Positions 16,979-25,223 of a DNA stretch of 64,000 nt are shown here, piece by piece. Source of the stretch: Acidimicrobiales bacterium. GTDB taxonomy: Bacteria; Actinomycetota; Acidimicrobiia; Acidimicrobiales; Aldehydirespiratoraceae. Every line of letters begins with the position of its first letter. The stretch's first letter is position 1. The notes below the pieces were generated by a model, which saw only the letters and a list, made by a program, of their open reading frames with translations, was not told the origin of the DNA and searched no databases. The position numbers were made by a program, and so were the translations under genes. The stretch is taken from NCBI GenBank assembly GCA_029263215.1, contig JAJCXY010000057.1:17281-81280 (forward strand), read 5' to 3'.

Positions 16979-17290
16979 ATGAGCCGGAACGGCGACCCGG
17001 GTGAACAGAGCCGAAACGGCGACCCGGATTCTACAGAGCGAACGATCGAGCGCCTGGCGCACGCTTTGACGCCCGCCGAGTGGTCGGGTACCTCCCTGGC
17101 GGTCGGCATCGTGGTGTTGGCGACGGTGCTGACGGTCACGGTGGTTCAGCGGGCGATGGTTGCCGATTCGACGGTGGAGTGGGTGATCACGTCCATCCAT
17201 GGCCTGATCGTGGTGGCGATCGTGCCCCTTCTCTCGGTTCGGGCCGTGAGCCAGTGGCGAGAGCGCCGTGCTGCGGCCTCGAAAGCGTGA
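16979..17290 (+). CDS. Small two-span membrane protein, unknown function
   Basis: A 103-residue protein with two hydrophobic stretches (~residues 37-58 and 66-88) and a basic C-terminal tail (VSQWRERRAAASKA). The N-terminus holds a nine-residue tandem repeat, SRNGDPGEQ then SRNGDPDST, reflecting a 20-base repeat with 27-base period at 16981-17000 and 17008-17027. I recognise no family. It stands alone between a divergent fumarase and a convergent SDR gene. Expression is unproven, but frame and membrane pattern look real. Confidence 0.6.
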   Translation: MSRNGDPGEQSRNGDPDSTERTIERLAHALTPAEWSGTSLAVGIVVLATVLTVTVVQRAMVADSTVEWVITSIHGLIVVAIVPLLSVRAVSQWRERRAAASKA

Positions 17291-17293
17291 CCC

Positions 17294-18049
17294 TCAGGCC
17301 ATCGTGAGACCGCCGCTCACCGACAGGGTCTGCCCGGTGATGTAGCCCGCATCGGCTGATGCCAGAAAGGCAACCGCGGGGGCGATGTCGTCGGCCTCCG
17401 CGAGGCGGCGCATCGGCACGGCCTTTGTGAGCGCATCCAGGAACTTCTCGCCGCTGCTCAACTCTTCGGCCATCCCGCGGATCAACGGTGTGTCGGTGGG
17501 GCCGGGGCACACGACATTGACGGTGACGCCTGCCTTGGCCACCTCGCGAGCGAGGCTCTTGGAGAAGGAGACCACCGCTCCCTTCGCTCCGCTGTAGATC
17601 GTTTCGAGAGACGAACCGACTCGTGCTGCATCTGAGGCGACAGAAACGATCCTGCCCTGGCGTCTTTCGAGCATCGATGGCACCACCGCGCGGCATGTGT
17701 TGAGCACGCCCCGGTAGTTGATGTCGATGACCCGGTCCCAGAAATCGGGGTCGGTGTCGACGAAGGCCACGAAGCGGTCCCAGCCGGCGACGTTGACGAG
17801 GACATCGACGGGGCCCAGTTGGGTGGTGACGAGATCCATGGCGGAGTCGACGGCGACCAGTTCGGCGACATCCATCGCCACACCGAGGTGCCCGCCACCG
17901 GGTAGGGCGGAAGCGGTGTTTGTGGCCGCGTCGCCAGACAGATCGGCGACAGCGACCTTCATGCCCATGGCGGCGAGGCGGTGGCAGACGGCCGCACCGA
18001 TCGACCCGGCACCGCCGGTGACGAGAGCGACCGAGCCGAGTGGGTTCAC
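17294..18049 (-). CDS. SDR-family short-chain dehydrogenase (BadH-like)
   Basis: The 251 residues form a classical SDR. TGGAGSIGAA is the cofactor loop, VLVNVAGWD and DINYRGVLNTCRAVVP follow, catalytic Ser sits in VSVASDAARVG, and YSGAK holds Tyr/Lys. It ends with ITGQTLSVSGGLTMA. The block VTVNVVCPGPTDTPL resembles 2-hydroxycyclohexanecarboxyl-CoA dehydrogenases and other hydroxyacyl-CoA SDRs, but substrate assignment is tentative. NAD preference is suggested by an acidic residue (AVADLSGD) after the second strand. It overlaps the upstream thioredoxin-like gene by four bases. Confidence 0.85.
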   Translation of the reverse strand: MNPLGSVALVTGGAGSIGAAVCHRLAAMGMKVAVADLSGDAATNTASALPGGGHLGVAMDVAELVAVDSAMDLVTTQLGPVDVLVNVAGWDRFVAFVDTDPDFWDRVIDINYRGVLNTCRAVVPSMLERRQGRIVSVASDAARVGSSLETIYSGAKGAVVSFSKSLAREVAKAGVTVNVVCPGPTDTPLIRGMAEELSSGEKFLDALTKAVPMRRLAEADDIAPAVAFLASADAGYITGQTLSVSGGLTMA

Positions 18050-18564
18050 TCGGGAAGTGATGTGCCCGGGAACGGGACAGGATCACCCGGGGCTGGGATC
18101 TCGGGACGACTCCACTTGGTGAGGGCAGTGACCGCCTCGACCACCTCTCGCCACTCGTCGGCGTTCCACCCTTCGGCCTTGGCCGTGAGTTCGCCGTCCT
18201 GGCGGATGAGCGCGATAGCGGGCGCCGAACCCATACCGAGGCCACGCGCGGTTGCGCCGTTGGGGTCGGTAAAGGTGAGGAACTCCTCCGCGTAGGGTCC
18301 GAGGAACCGGCGAGCATCGGCGGCGTCGCTGGTGACGATCCAGCAGGGCCGGCAGTCGGCCTCGTTGAAGTGGGTGAGGATCCGGCGAGCGGAGTCGAGA
18401 ACCCACGCGCTCTCATGGGTGTACGGATCGAGCACGACTGCCACGAGTGGGAACGTCGTGAGCCATTCGCTCATGGAGCGGGCGTCGCCGTCGAGCGGCG
18501 TGAGTTCGAGATCAACAGCTACCACGGTGCGCAAAGCTAGCGCGCCGACGACAGACCGGCTCAC
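18046..18564 (-). CDS. Thioredoxin-like fold protein with CRPC motif
   Basis: The 172-residue protein resembles AhpC/TlpA-like thioredoxin-fold proteins: FPLVAVVLDPYTHESAWVL, ITHFNEADCRPCWIVTS, FTDPNGATARGLGMGSAPAIALI and a C-terminal VVEAVTALT helix. Two cysteines form a CRPC pair, but they lie later in the fold than the usual thioredoxin CxxC, so disulfide activity is uncertain. The cis-Pro region SAPAIALI is present. No signal peptide is obvious. It is coupled to the SDR gene; the function is unknown. Confidence 0.65.
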   Translation of the reverse strand: MSRSVVGALALRTVVAVDLELTPLDGDARSMSEWLTTFPLVAVVLDPYTHESAWVLDSARRILTHFNEADCRPCWIVTSDAADARRFLGPYAEEFLTFTDPNGATARGLGMGSAPAIALIRQDGELTAKAEGWNADEWREVVEAVTALTKWSRPEIPAPGDPVPFPGTSLPE

Positions 18565-18606
18565 ATAGGGACCCGCTTCTTCGAGCGACTCACTACGATC
18601 CGTTCA

Positions 18607-19395
18607 ATGCACCCGATCGAGCGTCTCCGCTACATGGCTCGCGCCGGCGACGTCGATACTGCGCCCCTGATCCGCGAGGCGGCCGGGGCGCTGGGCGCTT
18701 GCGCCAACGACCCGCGGGCCCTGGTGATGGCCTGTCGTCAGCTCATCGATCATCGCCCGGGCTCAGGACCACTCGTCTGGCTGTCGGCCCGGATGATCAC
18801 CGGCGCCGATGCTCGACAGGAGGCCTGGGACGCCGCCGACATGATCGAACGCGACACCACGGTTCGAGAGCTCGGCCATGCCCTGCCCGCTGGTGCCACC
18901 GTGCTGGTGGTCGGTGCCCCCGAGCTCTCCGGTGCCGCCCTGATGTCGCGTGGTGATGTGGAGGCTCTGGTCGCCGACACCACCGGAGAGGGCTACGGCC
19001 TGATCCACCGCATGCATGCCGCCGACCACGATGCCTACGATGTTCCCGCGGGCGGTATCGGATCGGCGGTGGCCGAGGCGGATCTTGTCTTGTTGGAAAC
19101 AGACGCTCTGGGAACCAACTCGGCGCTAGCCCGGGCCGGTTCACTGGTCGCTGCAGCGATTGCTCAGTACCGCATGGTGCCGGTGTGGCTGGTGGCGGGC
19201 GTCGGACGCTGCCTCCCGGATCGGATGTGGGATGCGATGCGAGACCGGGTCGTGTCCGCTGAGCCGTGGGACGATGCCATCGAGGTCGTACCCCTCGATC
19301 TGATTGATCGGGTGGTGGGCCCAGGGGGGCTCCAACCTGTTGGTGAAGCCCGGCTCCGCACCGATTGCCCCGTTGCACCCGAGCTGCTGCGATGA
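18607..19395 (+). CDS. eIF2B/IF-2B-family-like protein (sugar-phosphate isomerase relative)
   Basis: The 262-residue product has an N-terminal helical part and a Rossmann-like C-terminal part. AEADLVLLETDALGTNSALARAGS and IAQYRMVPVWLVAGVGR mirror the core of eIF2B alpha/beta/delta-like proteins, a family including methylthioribose-1-phosphate and ribose-1,5-bisphosphate isomerases. Active-site residues typical of MtnA are not clearly preserved, so the reaction is unassigned. It shares a four-base ATGA overlap with the CapA-like gene, which suggests cotranscription. Confidence 0.55.
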   Translation: MHPIERLRYMARAGDVDTAPLIREAAGALGACANDPRALVMACRQLIDHRPGSGPLVWLSARMITGADARQEAWDAADMIERDTTVRELGHALPAGATVLVVGAPELSGAALMSRGDVEALVADTTGEGYGLIHRMHAADHDAYDVPAGGIGSAVAEADLVLLETDALGTNSALARAGSLVAAAIAQYRMVPVWLVAGVGRCLPDRMWDAMRDRVVSAEPWDDAIEVVPLDLIDRVVGPGGLQPVGEARLRTDCPVAPELLR

Positions 19396-20657
19396 GTCGT
19401 CGCCTGATGATCGGCAGTGCTCTGGTGGCGATGTTTGCGCTCGGCGCATTCATCGGCACCCAGACCCGCGACGATTCCACCGATCAAGAGATGGCCGACG
19501 TCGAAGCGGCCACCATGACCTCGACGTCGTCGACCTCCACCACGAGCACCACGACCTCCACCACCACGACGACCACTACCCTGCCTCCGCCCCGCACCGC
19601 CACCCTTGCCTTCACCGGCGATCTCCTGCCTCATGGGTCGGTGGTGCGCACTGCGGCCGAGAACGCGGCGGCCAACGGTGAGGAGGGCTGGGATTTCAGG
19701 CCCATGTTCGATGAGGTTCGCCCGATTCTGAGTGGCGCCGACCTCGCGATCTGCCATCTCGAGACGCCGATCTCCTTCAACGACACCAACCTCAGCGGGT
19801 TCCCCACGTTCAATGCGCCACGAGCCCTGGTGGAAGGAGCCATCGATGCCGGCTACGACGGCTGCTCCACCGCCTCCAACCACTCCTACGATCGCAGCGC
19901 ATCGGGGGTGGTGGGCACCCTCGACGCGATGGGCGAGATCGGAATGCCCCAGGCGGGCATGGCTCGAAGCGACCAGGAAGATCTGGCGCCGGTGTTGTAT
20001 GAGACCAACGGCATCCAGATCGCCCACATATCAGCCACCTACGGTCTCAACGGGTTCTCCCTGCCCGCCGACCAGCAGTATCTGGTCGATCTGATCCGTC
20101 CCGAAGACATCGTCCACGAGGCGGCCCTGGCTCGCGAGGCCGGTGCAGAGTTCGTGATCGTCAGCCTCCATTGGGGCAACGAATACCGCCACGAGCCCAC
20201 GTCGGCCCAGAACGCATGGTTGGAGGAGATCCTGCCTTCCGACGATGTCGACCTGGTCATCGGCCACCACGCCCATGTGGTGCAACCTGTCGACAAGGTC
20301 GGCGACGAATGGGTGGTGTTCGGCCTCGGCAACTTCCTGTCGAACCAGTCGGTCAACTGCTGTGTGACCGCGTCTCAGGACGGCATGATCGTGACTGTTC
20401 GCCTCTTCGAGGCGGCCGATGGCACGATCGAGGCGACCGGAGTGCATTACACGCCCACCTGGGTTGATCGTCACAACGGATACGTGATCCGCCTCGCAGA
20501 GCCGGGCCGCGATGATCTGCCCACCGAGACCGCGAGGGTCCTCGAAGGTTCGATGGGGCGCACAGAGTCGGTGGTGAGTTCGAGGCTCGGACCCGTCGAC
20601 GGGCTCACCGCCGAATCAGACCTCAATCCGAGTGTCGGGCAAGCAGCTGACGGATGA
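19392..20657 (+). CDS. CapA-family (PGA_cap) metallophosphatase-like secreted protein
   Basis: From ATG 19392 the 421-residue product begins with a signal/anchor (LMIGSALVAMFALGAFIG), then a Ser/Thr-rich linker. The CapA domain follows: AFTGDLLPHG, ICHLETPIS, TASNHSYDRS, IVSLHWGNEY and IGHHAHVVQPVDKV. These are conserved metal-site and fold motifs of the poly-gamma-glutamate capsule protein CapA family, calcineurin-like enzymes of the cell surface. No capBC neighbours are present, so a capsule role is not shown. The 3' end overlaps the convergent acyl-CoA dehydrogenase gene by 35 bases. Confidence 0.83.
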   Translation: MSRRLMIGSALVAMFALGAFIGTQTRDDSTDQEMADVEAATMTSTSSTSTTSTTTSTTTTTTTLPPPRTATLAFTGDLLPHGSVVRTAAENAAANGEEGWDFRPMFDEVRPILSGADLAICHLETPISFNDTNLSGFPTFNAPRALVEGAIDAGYDGCSTASNHSYDRSASGVVGTLDAMGEIGMPQAGMARSDQEDLAPVLYETNGIQIAHISATYGLNGFSLPADQQYLVDLIRPEDIVHEAALAREAGAEFVIVSLHWGNEYRHEPTSAQNAWLEEILPSDDVDLVIGHHAHVVQPVDKVGDEWVVFGLGNFLSNQSVNCCVTASQDGMIVTVRLFEAADGTIEATGVHYTPTWVDRHNGYVIRLAEPGRDDLPTETARVLEGSMGRTESVVSSRLGPVDGLTAESDLNPSVGQAADG

Positions 20658-22203
20658 TCAGCTTCAGGCACAGGGTTTCGTCGGCGCCTTCGAAGATCGA
20701 CAGCACCCGGGCATCAACGAAGTAGCGAGACACGTCGTACTCCTCGGCGTAGCCCATTCCGCCGTGTATCTGCATTGCCTCGCGCGTCACCCACTCGGCC
20801 TGGCGGCACACGTAGGCCTTCACCATCGATGCCTCGAGAGCACCACCGCCTTCACCCATGAGTCGGGCCACGTGCAGGGCGTATTGGCGCGCCGCCTGGA
20901 TCACCATCGTCATGCGGCCGAGCTTCGCCCGGGTGAGCTGATAGTCCGCGATCGGCCGATCGAAGACCAAGCGGTCGTTCGCGTAGGCGTGGGCTGCTTC
21001 GTAAGCGGCCTGCATCACCCCGACGGCCCGCGCCGCGGTCTGGAGCCGACCGTTTTCGAATCCCTGCATCTGGAAGTAGAAGCCGCGGCCTTCACCGCCG
21101 GCCTCTCCGATCAGGGCATCGGCGGGCACCCACCAGTCGTCGAACGAGACCTCGTAGCTGTGCATGCCCCGATAACCGATGGTGTCGATCGCCCGACCTT
21201 CCATCCGTCCACCGTTGGGCTGGGTATGGCTGAAGCCGTGGCCTTGGCTCCGAGGCTTGGGAACAATGAACACGCTCAGCCCCCGGTGGTCGGAGGATCC
21301 CGGCGTGGTGCGGGCCAGTAGCATCACCACATCGGCTCGGCCCGCGAACGTGCACCAGGTCTTCGTGCCGTTGATGATCCATCCATCGCCATCGTCGCGG
21401 GTGGCAGCCACCCTCAACCGGGCAACGTCGCTGCCGTAGTCGGGTTCGGTCACCGCGACCGCAGCCATGATCTCACCGCTCGCCAGCTTCGGTAGCCAGG
21501 TGCGTTTCTGTTCTTCGGTGCCGCCCGCCACCAGCGCACGGCTCAGGATTTCCGGCCGGGTAATGAGCGAGCCACCGATGCCGAGAGAGCCGCGCGACAA
21601 CTCTTCGGTGGCCACGACCATGCCGAGATAGTCGCGAGCGTCGCCCTCGGCGAAACCGCCGTGTGCGACCGGCACGGACAGGCCGAACACTCCGAGCTCG
21701 GCGAGGTCGGCGATCAGGTCTTCGGGAATGTCTGTGTTGGTGCGATGTATGTGCTCCGCGATCGGAACGATCTGCTCGTCGGCGAAGCGCCTGAAGGTCT
21801 CCGCGGCGAGAGCGAAGTCTTCGTCGAGATGGCTGGGTGCCCCGTTCGCCAGCGCGGCTACGAAACGAGGATGACGGGCGCTCGCGATCAAGGGGCGGAT
21901 CGAGTCGAGCCCATTCTCGGAGATACCCCAGTCGGCCTCACGGCCCAGCACCTTGCTCGCGAGGTCGTGGGCCACATCGGCCACGAACGCGATCGTGAGG
22001 TGAGCTTCTGTTTCGCCCAGTTCCCCGTAACTGAGCAGGTTGGCGGCCGAGGCAACCGCGGCGGCTCCATGGGCAACTTCGTAGGCGACGACCTGGTGAT
22101 CGTCGATGTCGAGGCCGGTGAGCTGTCCGAGTGCGGCGTCGACCACGCGCCGCATCGTTTCGACCGCGACTCTCGCCTCGTCGAGGGTGGGGGAGTTGTC
22201 CAT
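20623..22203 (-). CDS. Acyl-CoA dehydrogenase with N-terminal helical extension
   Basis: Residues ~130-526 form an acyl-CoA dehydrogenase: FADEQIVPIAEHIH, the FAD/substrate segment VAVTEPDYGSDVARL, then TKTWCTFAGRADV, and QIHGGMGYAEEYDVSRYFVDARVLSIFEGADE, whose Glu in FEGADE matches the usual catalytic-base position. The first ~130 residues are an extra Ala-rich helical region (LDEARVAVETMRRVVDAAL onward) beyond normal ~380-residue ACADs. FAD-dependent alpha,beta-desaturation of an acyl-CoA is expected; chain specificity is unknown. It lies 24 bases upstream of the UGSC gene stop on the same strand direction. Confidence 0.87.
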   Translation of the reverse strand: MDNSPTLDEARVAVETMRRVVDAALGQLTGLDIDDHQVVAYEVAHGAAAVASAANLLSYGELGETEAHLTIAFVADVAHDLASKVLGREADWGISENGLDSIRPLIASARHPRFVAALANGAPSHLDEDFALAAETFRRFADEQIVPIAEHIHRTNTDIPEDLIADLAELGVFGLSVPVAHGGFAEGDARDYLGMVVATEELSRGSLGIGGSLITRPEILSRALVAGGTEEQKRTWLPKLASGEIMAAVAVTEPDYGSDVARLRVAATRDDGDGWIINGTKTWCTFAGRADVVMLLARTTPGSSDHRGLSVFIVPKPRSQGHGFSHTQPNGGRMEGRAIDTIGYRGMHSYEVSFDDWWVPADALIGEAGGEGRGFYFQMQGFENGRLQTAARAVGVMQAAYEAAHAYANDRLVFDRPIADYQLTRAKLGRMTMVIQAARQYALHVARLMGEGGGALEASMVKAYVCRQAEWVTREAMQIHGGMGYAEEYDVSRYFVDARVLSIFEGADETLCLKLIIRQLLARHSD

Positions 22204-22227
22204 TCGCTCGACGATATTCGAACCGGG

Positions 22228-22749
22228 TCAGCCCGGACCGGTCAGAGCTCCGATCAGGGCGTCGATTGCGTCGTCGGCGATTGCTCGCATCTCATCATCG
22301 GTGCGGTCCTGGATCGGATGGGGGGTGAAAACCCGTGCCGTGTCGAGTCCGAGGCTCTCGGCCTGGGCGGCGGCGGCATCGATGAACTGGTTGGAGGCCA
22401 CGAAGACCCCCGGGATGCCGCGCCGCTCGAGTTCGCTGATGTCGTGCACACTGCACGTCGTGCAGGAGCCTCAATCGGCGAGGGCCTCGATCACCGCGTC
22501 GCAGCTGGTGGCGATCTCGTGGCGAAGATCGACCGGGGCGGGTTTGGCGAAGGTCGGCTTGATGAACCGTTTCACCTTCACTCCCAACTCGTCGAGGCGT
22601 TGCTCGACGCGGTCGAGGAAGACGTTGCCGCGGGCCTTGGAGATGTCGAGTAGACCGACCGTGAGTCCGCTGAGCGATTCCGGTCGAGGCACCCGCTCGC
22701 GCGCATCGGGGCGGAGTTCACCGGTGGGGTCGAGGACGGTGATGTTCAT
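22228..22749 (-). CDS. UGSC-family selenoprotein with in-frame TGA
   Basis: ATG 22749 opens MNITVLDPTGELRP and continues to VIEALAD. TGA at 22473-22471 comes next, then GSCTTCSVHDISELERRG and on to ALTGPG, 173 residues with U93. The U-G-S-C tetrapeptide is the defining motif of the UGSC (seleno)protein family, whose cysteine homologues read CGSC, so Sec is the natural reading. The upstream half (GLTVGLLDISKARGNVFLDRVEQRL) and downstream half (GVFVASNQFIDAAAAQAESLG) are each intact and in one frame. AGGAG lies nine bases before the start, inside the end of the partner gene (four-base overlap). Biochemical function is unknown; redox chemistry at Sec/Cys is inferred. Confidence 0.93.
22451..22465 (-). 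promoter_or_regulatory. Bacterial SECIS-like hairpin for the UGSC gene
   Basis: Five bases after the TGA, CTGCAC (22465-22460), loop GAC (22459-22457) and GTGCAG (22456-22451) form a perfect 6-bp hairpin on the minus strand. The loop G falls 12 bases after the TGA, inside the 11-14 base interval typical of SelB-read bacterial SECIS elements. Confidence 0.72.
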
Positions 22750-24236
22750 CGGGTGATCTCCTTGGTCACGGTGACACTACCCGTAGCGCCCGCCACCCAT
22801 CCTCCGAAGGTCATCGAGAAGAGCCCGGCGCCACTACCTGCGTGAACCACGTGGATCCCTCCAGGTGGGAACTTCGTCAACGTCTCGCCGGCCAGGAACT
22901 CGGGCATTCCTTCTTCGATCCCGTCGGTTCCCCGGATGATCGTGTCGGCCTCGATCGTGAGCTCGGAGGTGAGGGCATCCAGGAAACGTTCGCGACTCCA
23001 TCCGGCATCGTGGTAGCGGCTCATGTGTTCGGGCCCGAGCACGAGCACGGTCTCGAACATCAGAGCGAGGCGGGGGCTGACGTTGGCCATCAAGCCGGCG
23101 GCAAGGTGCTTGGTGAGCGACTCCGGTGAACGGGAGATCTGATCGAACAGGATCCGGGGTCCCTCTCCGGGGAAGAGGGTGACGGTGGATACATCGCCGC
23201 CAAATCCTCGGCTCTCGGCCAGAGACTCCCACGGCGATCCTTCCTCGTCTTCGGGGAAGCAGAGTCCGAGCTTCGCCGGACTGCCATGGGTGGCCCGGTC
23301 GATCCCTCCGGGCTTGCCGCCCCCCACGTTGCGGATCACCAACTGCAGGGCACGTCCGATAGTGGTGTTGGCCCGGTTGCCGGGCCCCAGCACGTTGATG
23401 CCACTATTCATGTCGATCTCGCGGCGGATGGGGCCGTTGATGATGAGTATCGGGCCGGTCGGCATGGTGGTGGCGAGAAGGCCGTGCATGTTGAACTCTT
23501 CGGTGCAGGCCGCCTCCACCGCGGCAAGAACCACCGGGAGATACTCCGGGCGGCACCCGGCCATGACCGCGTTGACAGCCACCTTCTCCACGGTGCACTC
23601 CACGAGGTCGGGAGGCACCACGGCCACGATGTCGTCGGGATCGCGGCTGGTTCCTTCGAGCATGCGCAGTACGCGTGCCTGGGTGGGTGGCACCACGGGC
23701 AGGCCGTCGGACCAGCCCCTGTCCCACATTGCCTCCCACTCGTCCTCCAACGCCGCGATCTCCACTCTCCGGCTGGTGAGGGTCGAACCCGAGAATCGTA
23801 CGGCGAGTTCGTCGGCTCGGTTGGGGTCGACGCTGAGTGAACCGCATCCCGGCCGCCAGTCGGCGATTTGGGGGCCGAGGTCGTCGACCCCGGTGAACGT
23901 CTGCCACTCCTCGCGTGACCAGCCCTCGATCTGGCGGACGGGAACGCCACCGACAACTTCCATGAGCGTCGGCACGGTGATGACGTCGTGGTGCCAGGAG
24001 AGCGCCAGATCGTGGTCGTGGACGACCCAGTCGTCGTCGGAGGGAAACGTGGGGTTGTCCTGAGTGATCACGGTGATCGACGACCTGTCGGCCAGGTCGG
24101 CCAGCACAGGCACGATCAACACGCAGGTAGGGCAATCTTCCTTCACCACTGCCACCAACCCATCGGGCAGTGGAGGAGGCTTGATCGAGTCTGACCGGTC
24201 GCTCATCTCGACACTGTGCCACAGACTGCCGACCAT
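22746..24236 (-). CDS. Thioredoxin-domain fusion partner of the UGSC selenoprotein
   Basis: Residues ~25-110 look like thioredoxin: LVAVVKEDCPTCVLIVPVLADLA with a CPTC redox pair, and VPTLMEVVGGVPV as the cis-Pro strand. The remaining ~370 residues are a conserved domain of unknown function with WDRGWSDGLPVVPPT, GCRPEYLPVVLAAVEAACTEEFNMHG, INGPIRREIDMNSGINVLGPGNRAN and a Gly-rich C-terminus. Start is ATG 24236 or ATG 24206, before the thioredoxin domain in either case. A four-base overlap with the UGSC gene suggests the pair works together, possibly CPTC reducing the Sec centre (inference). Confidence 0.75.
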   Translation of the reverse strand: MVGSLWHSVEMSDRSDSIKPPPLPDGLVAVVKEDCPTCVLIVPVLADLADRSSITVITQDNPTFPSDDDWVVHDHDLALSWHHDVITVPTLMEVVGGVPVRQIEGWSREEWQTFTGVDDLGPQIADWRPGCGSLSVDPNRADELAVRFSGSTLTSRRVEIAALEDEWEAMWDRGWSDGLPVVPPTQARVLRMLEGTSRDPDDIVAVVPPDLVECTVEKVAVNAVMAGCRPEYLPVVLAAVEAACTEEFNMHGLLATTMPTGPILIINGPIRREIDMNSGINVLGPGNRANTTIGRALQLVIRNVGGGKPGGIDRATHGSPAKLGLCFPEDEEGSPWESLAESRGFGGDVSTVTLFPGEGPRILFDQISRSPESLTKHLAAGLMANVSPRLALMFETVLVLGPEHMSRYHDAGWSRERFLDALTSELTIEADTIIRGTDGIEEGMPEFLAGETLTKFPPGGIHVVHAGSGAGLFSMTFGGWVAGATGSVTVTKEITR

Positions 24237-24295
24237 GAGATATCTGTCACACCCCCCTCGACGCTCGGGGTGGTGCTGGCTACTCTCAGCTCCTC

Positions 24296-25165
24296 ATGGG
24301 GGCCGAACGAAGCGAACAGGTCACCGTGGCTTTCCACGGTGTGAGGGGCTCCACCCCCTGTAGTTGTCCCACCTTGCAGCGCTACGGGGGAAACACCAGC
24401 TGCGTGACCATCGAGGTCGAGGGCGCTGACCCGATCGTGCTCGACCTGGGCACAGGTCTTCGCCCCTGGGGCGATGCCCTGTCGGAGGTCGGAGTGGCCA
24501 GGGTGCATGCCCTCATCACCCACCTGCATTGGGACCACATCCAAGGCCTGCCTTTCTTCGCCCCGTTGCAGAACCCGGAGTCGACGCTCGACATCTACGG
24601 CCCAGGAGAGGTCGGGGAGACACTGGCCGAGAGCTTCAACCGGTTCATGGCTCCGCCCTTCTTCCCTATCCAGGCGTGCGAGTTGCCGGCCACTGTTCGT
24701 TTCCACGACGTGATCCACGGCGACTTCGATGTCGTCGACGCGGCGGTCATGGTTCGGCCCGTGCCCCACGCGGGCCCCACCGCCGGATTTCGGGTGACAC
24801 GAGCTGGTGTCAGCGTCGCCTACGTTCCCGACCACCAGGAACCCATCGAGCGTCCCCACGAGGTGGATGAGGGTGTGCTCGAGCTCTGCGACGGAGTCGA
24901 TCTGCTGATCCACGACGCCCAGCTCCGGCCCGACGAACTCATGCGTAAGGCTCACTGGGGTCATTGCACATCGGAGTACGCGGTGGAAGTCGCCCGCCAG
25001 TCGGGCGCCAAACATCTCGTGCTGTTCCATCACGACCCGTCCCACGACGATGTCGAACTCGACCGCATTTCCTTTGAGGCCGCGACGCTCGCCGAACGAG
25101 TGGGTGTCAACCAGGTCACCGCGGCGACCGAAGGACTCAAGCTGTCGCTCGGCTCGGGGATCTGA
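24296..25165 (+). CDS. Metallo-beta-lactamase-fold hydrolase
   Basis: The 289 residues have the RNase Z/phosphodiesterase-like MBL pattern: FHGVRGSTPCSCPTLQRYGGNTS, LDLGTGLRPWG, zinc motif THLHWDHIQGLPFF, then PHAGPTAGFRV, VAYVPDHQEP, LLIHDAQL and a last histidine block LVLFHHDPSHDD. Similar proteins appear as response-regulator-linked or stand-alone MBL phosphodiesterases; the substrate is not evident. It is divergent from the UGSC partner gene with 59 bases between starts, so a shared promoter region is likely. Confidence 0.85.
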   Translation: MGAERSEQVTVAFHGVRGSTPCSCPTLQRYGGNTSCVTIEVEGADPIVLDLGTGLRPWGDALSEVGVARVHALITHLHWDHIQGLPFFAPLQNPESTLDIYGPGEVGETLAESFNRFMAPPFFPIQACELPATVRFHDVIHGDFDVVDAAVMVRPVPHAGPTAGFRVTRAGVSVAYVPDHQEPIERPHEVDEGVLELCDGVDLLIHDAQLRPDELMRKAHWGHCTSEYAVEVARQSGAKHLVLFHHDPSHDDVELDRISFEAATLAERVGVNQVTAATEGLKLSLGSGI

Positions 25166-25223
25166 TCGACTCGGGTCGGGCGCTAGCGTTACGCCTCGTC
25201 GCCGCGCCAACCAGGAGTGTTTC

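Noticed and set aside
19530..19580. Thr/Ser codon repeats as possible microsatellite or CRISPR-like DNA (also near 27380-27510, 46870-47080, 57780-57960)
   Set aside because: They are irregular coding repeats giving Thr/Ser/Pro-rich linkers in exported proteins; no direct-repeat and spacer pattern exists.
22471..22473. TGA as a true stop making UGSC a pseudogene
   Set aside because: Both halves are intact in one frame, the position equals the family Sec site, and a fitting hairpin follows.
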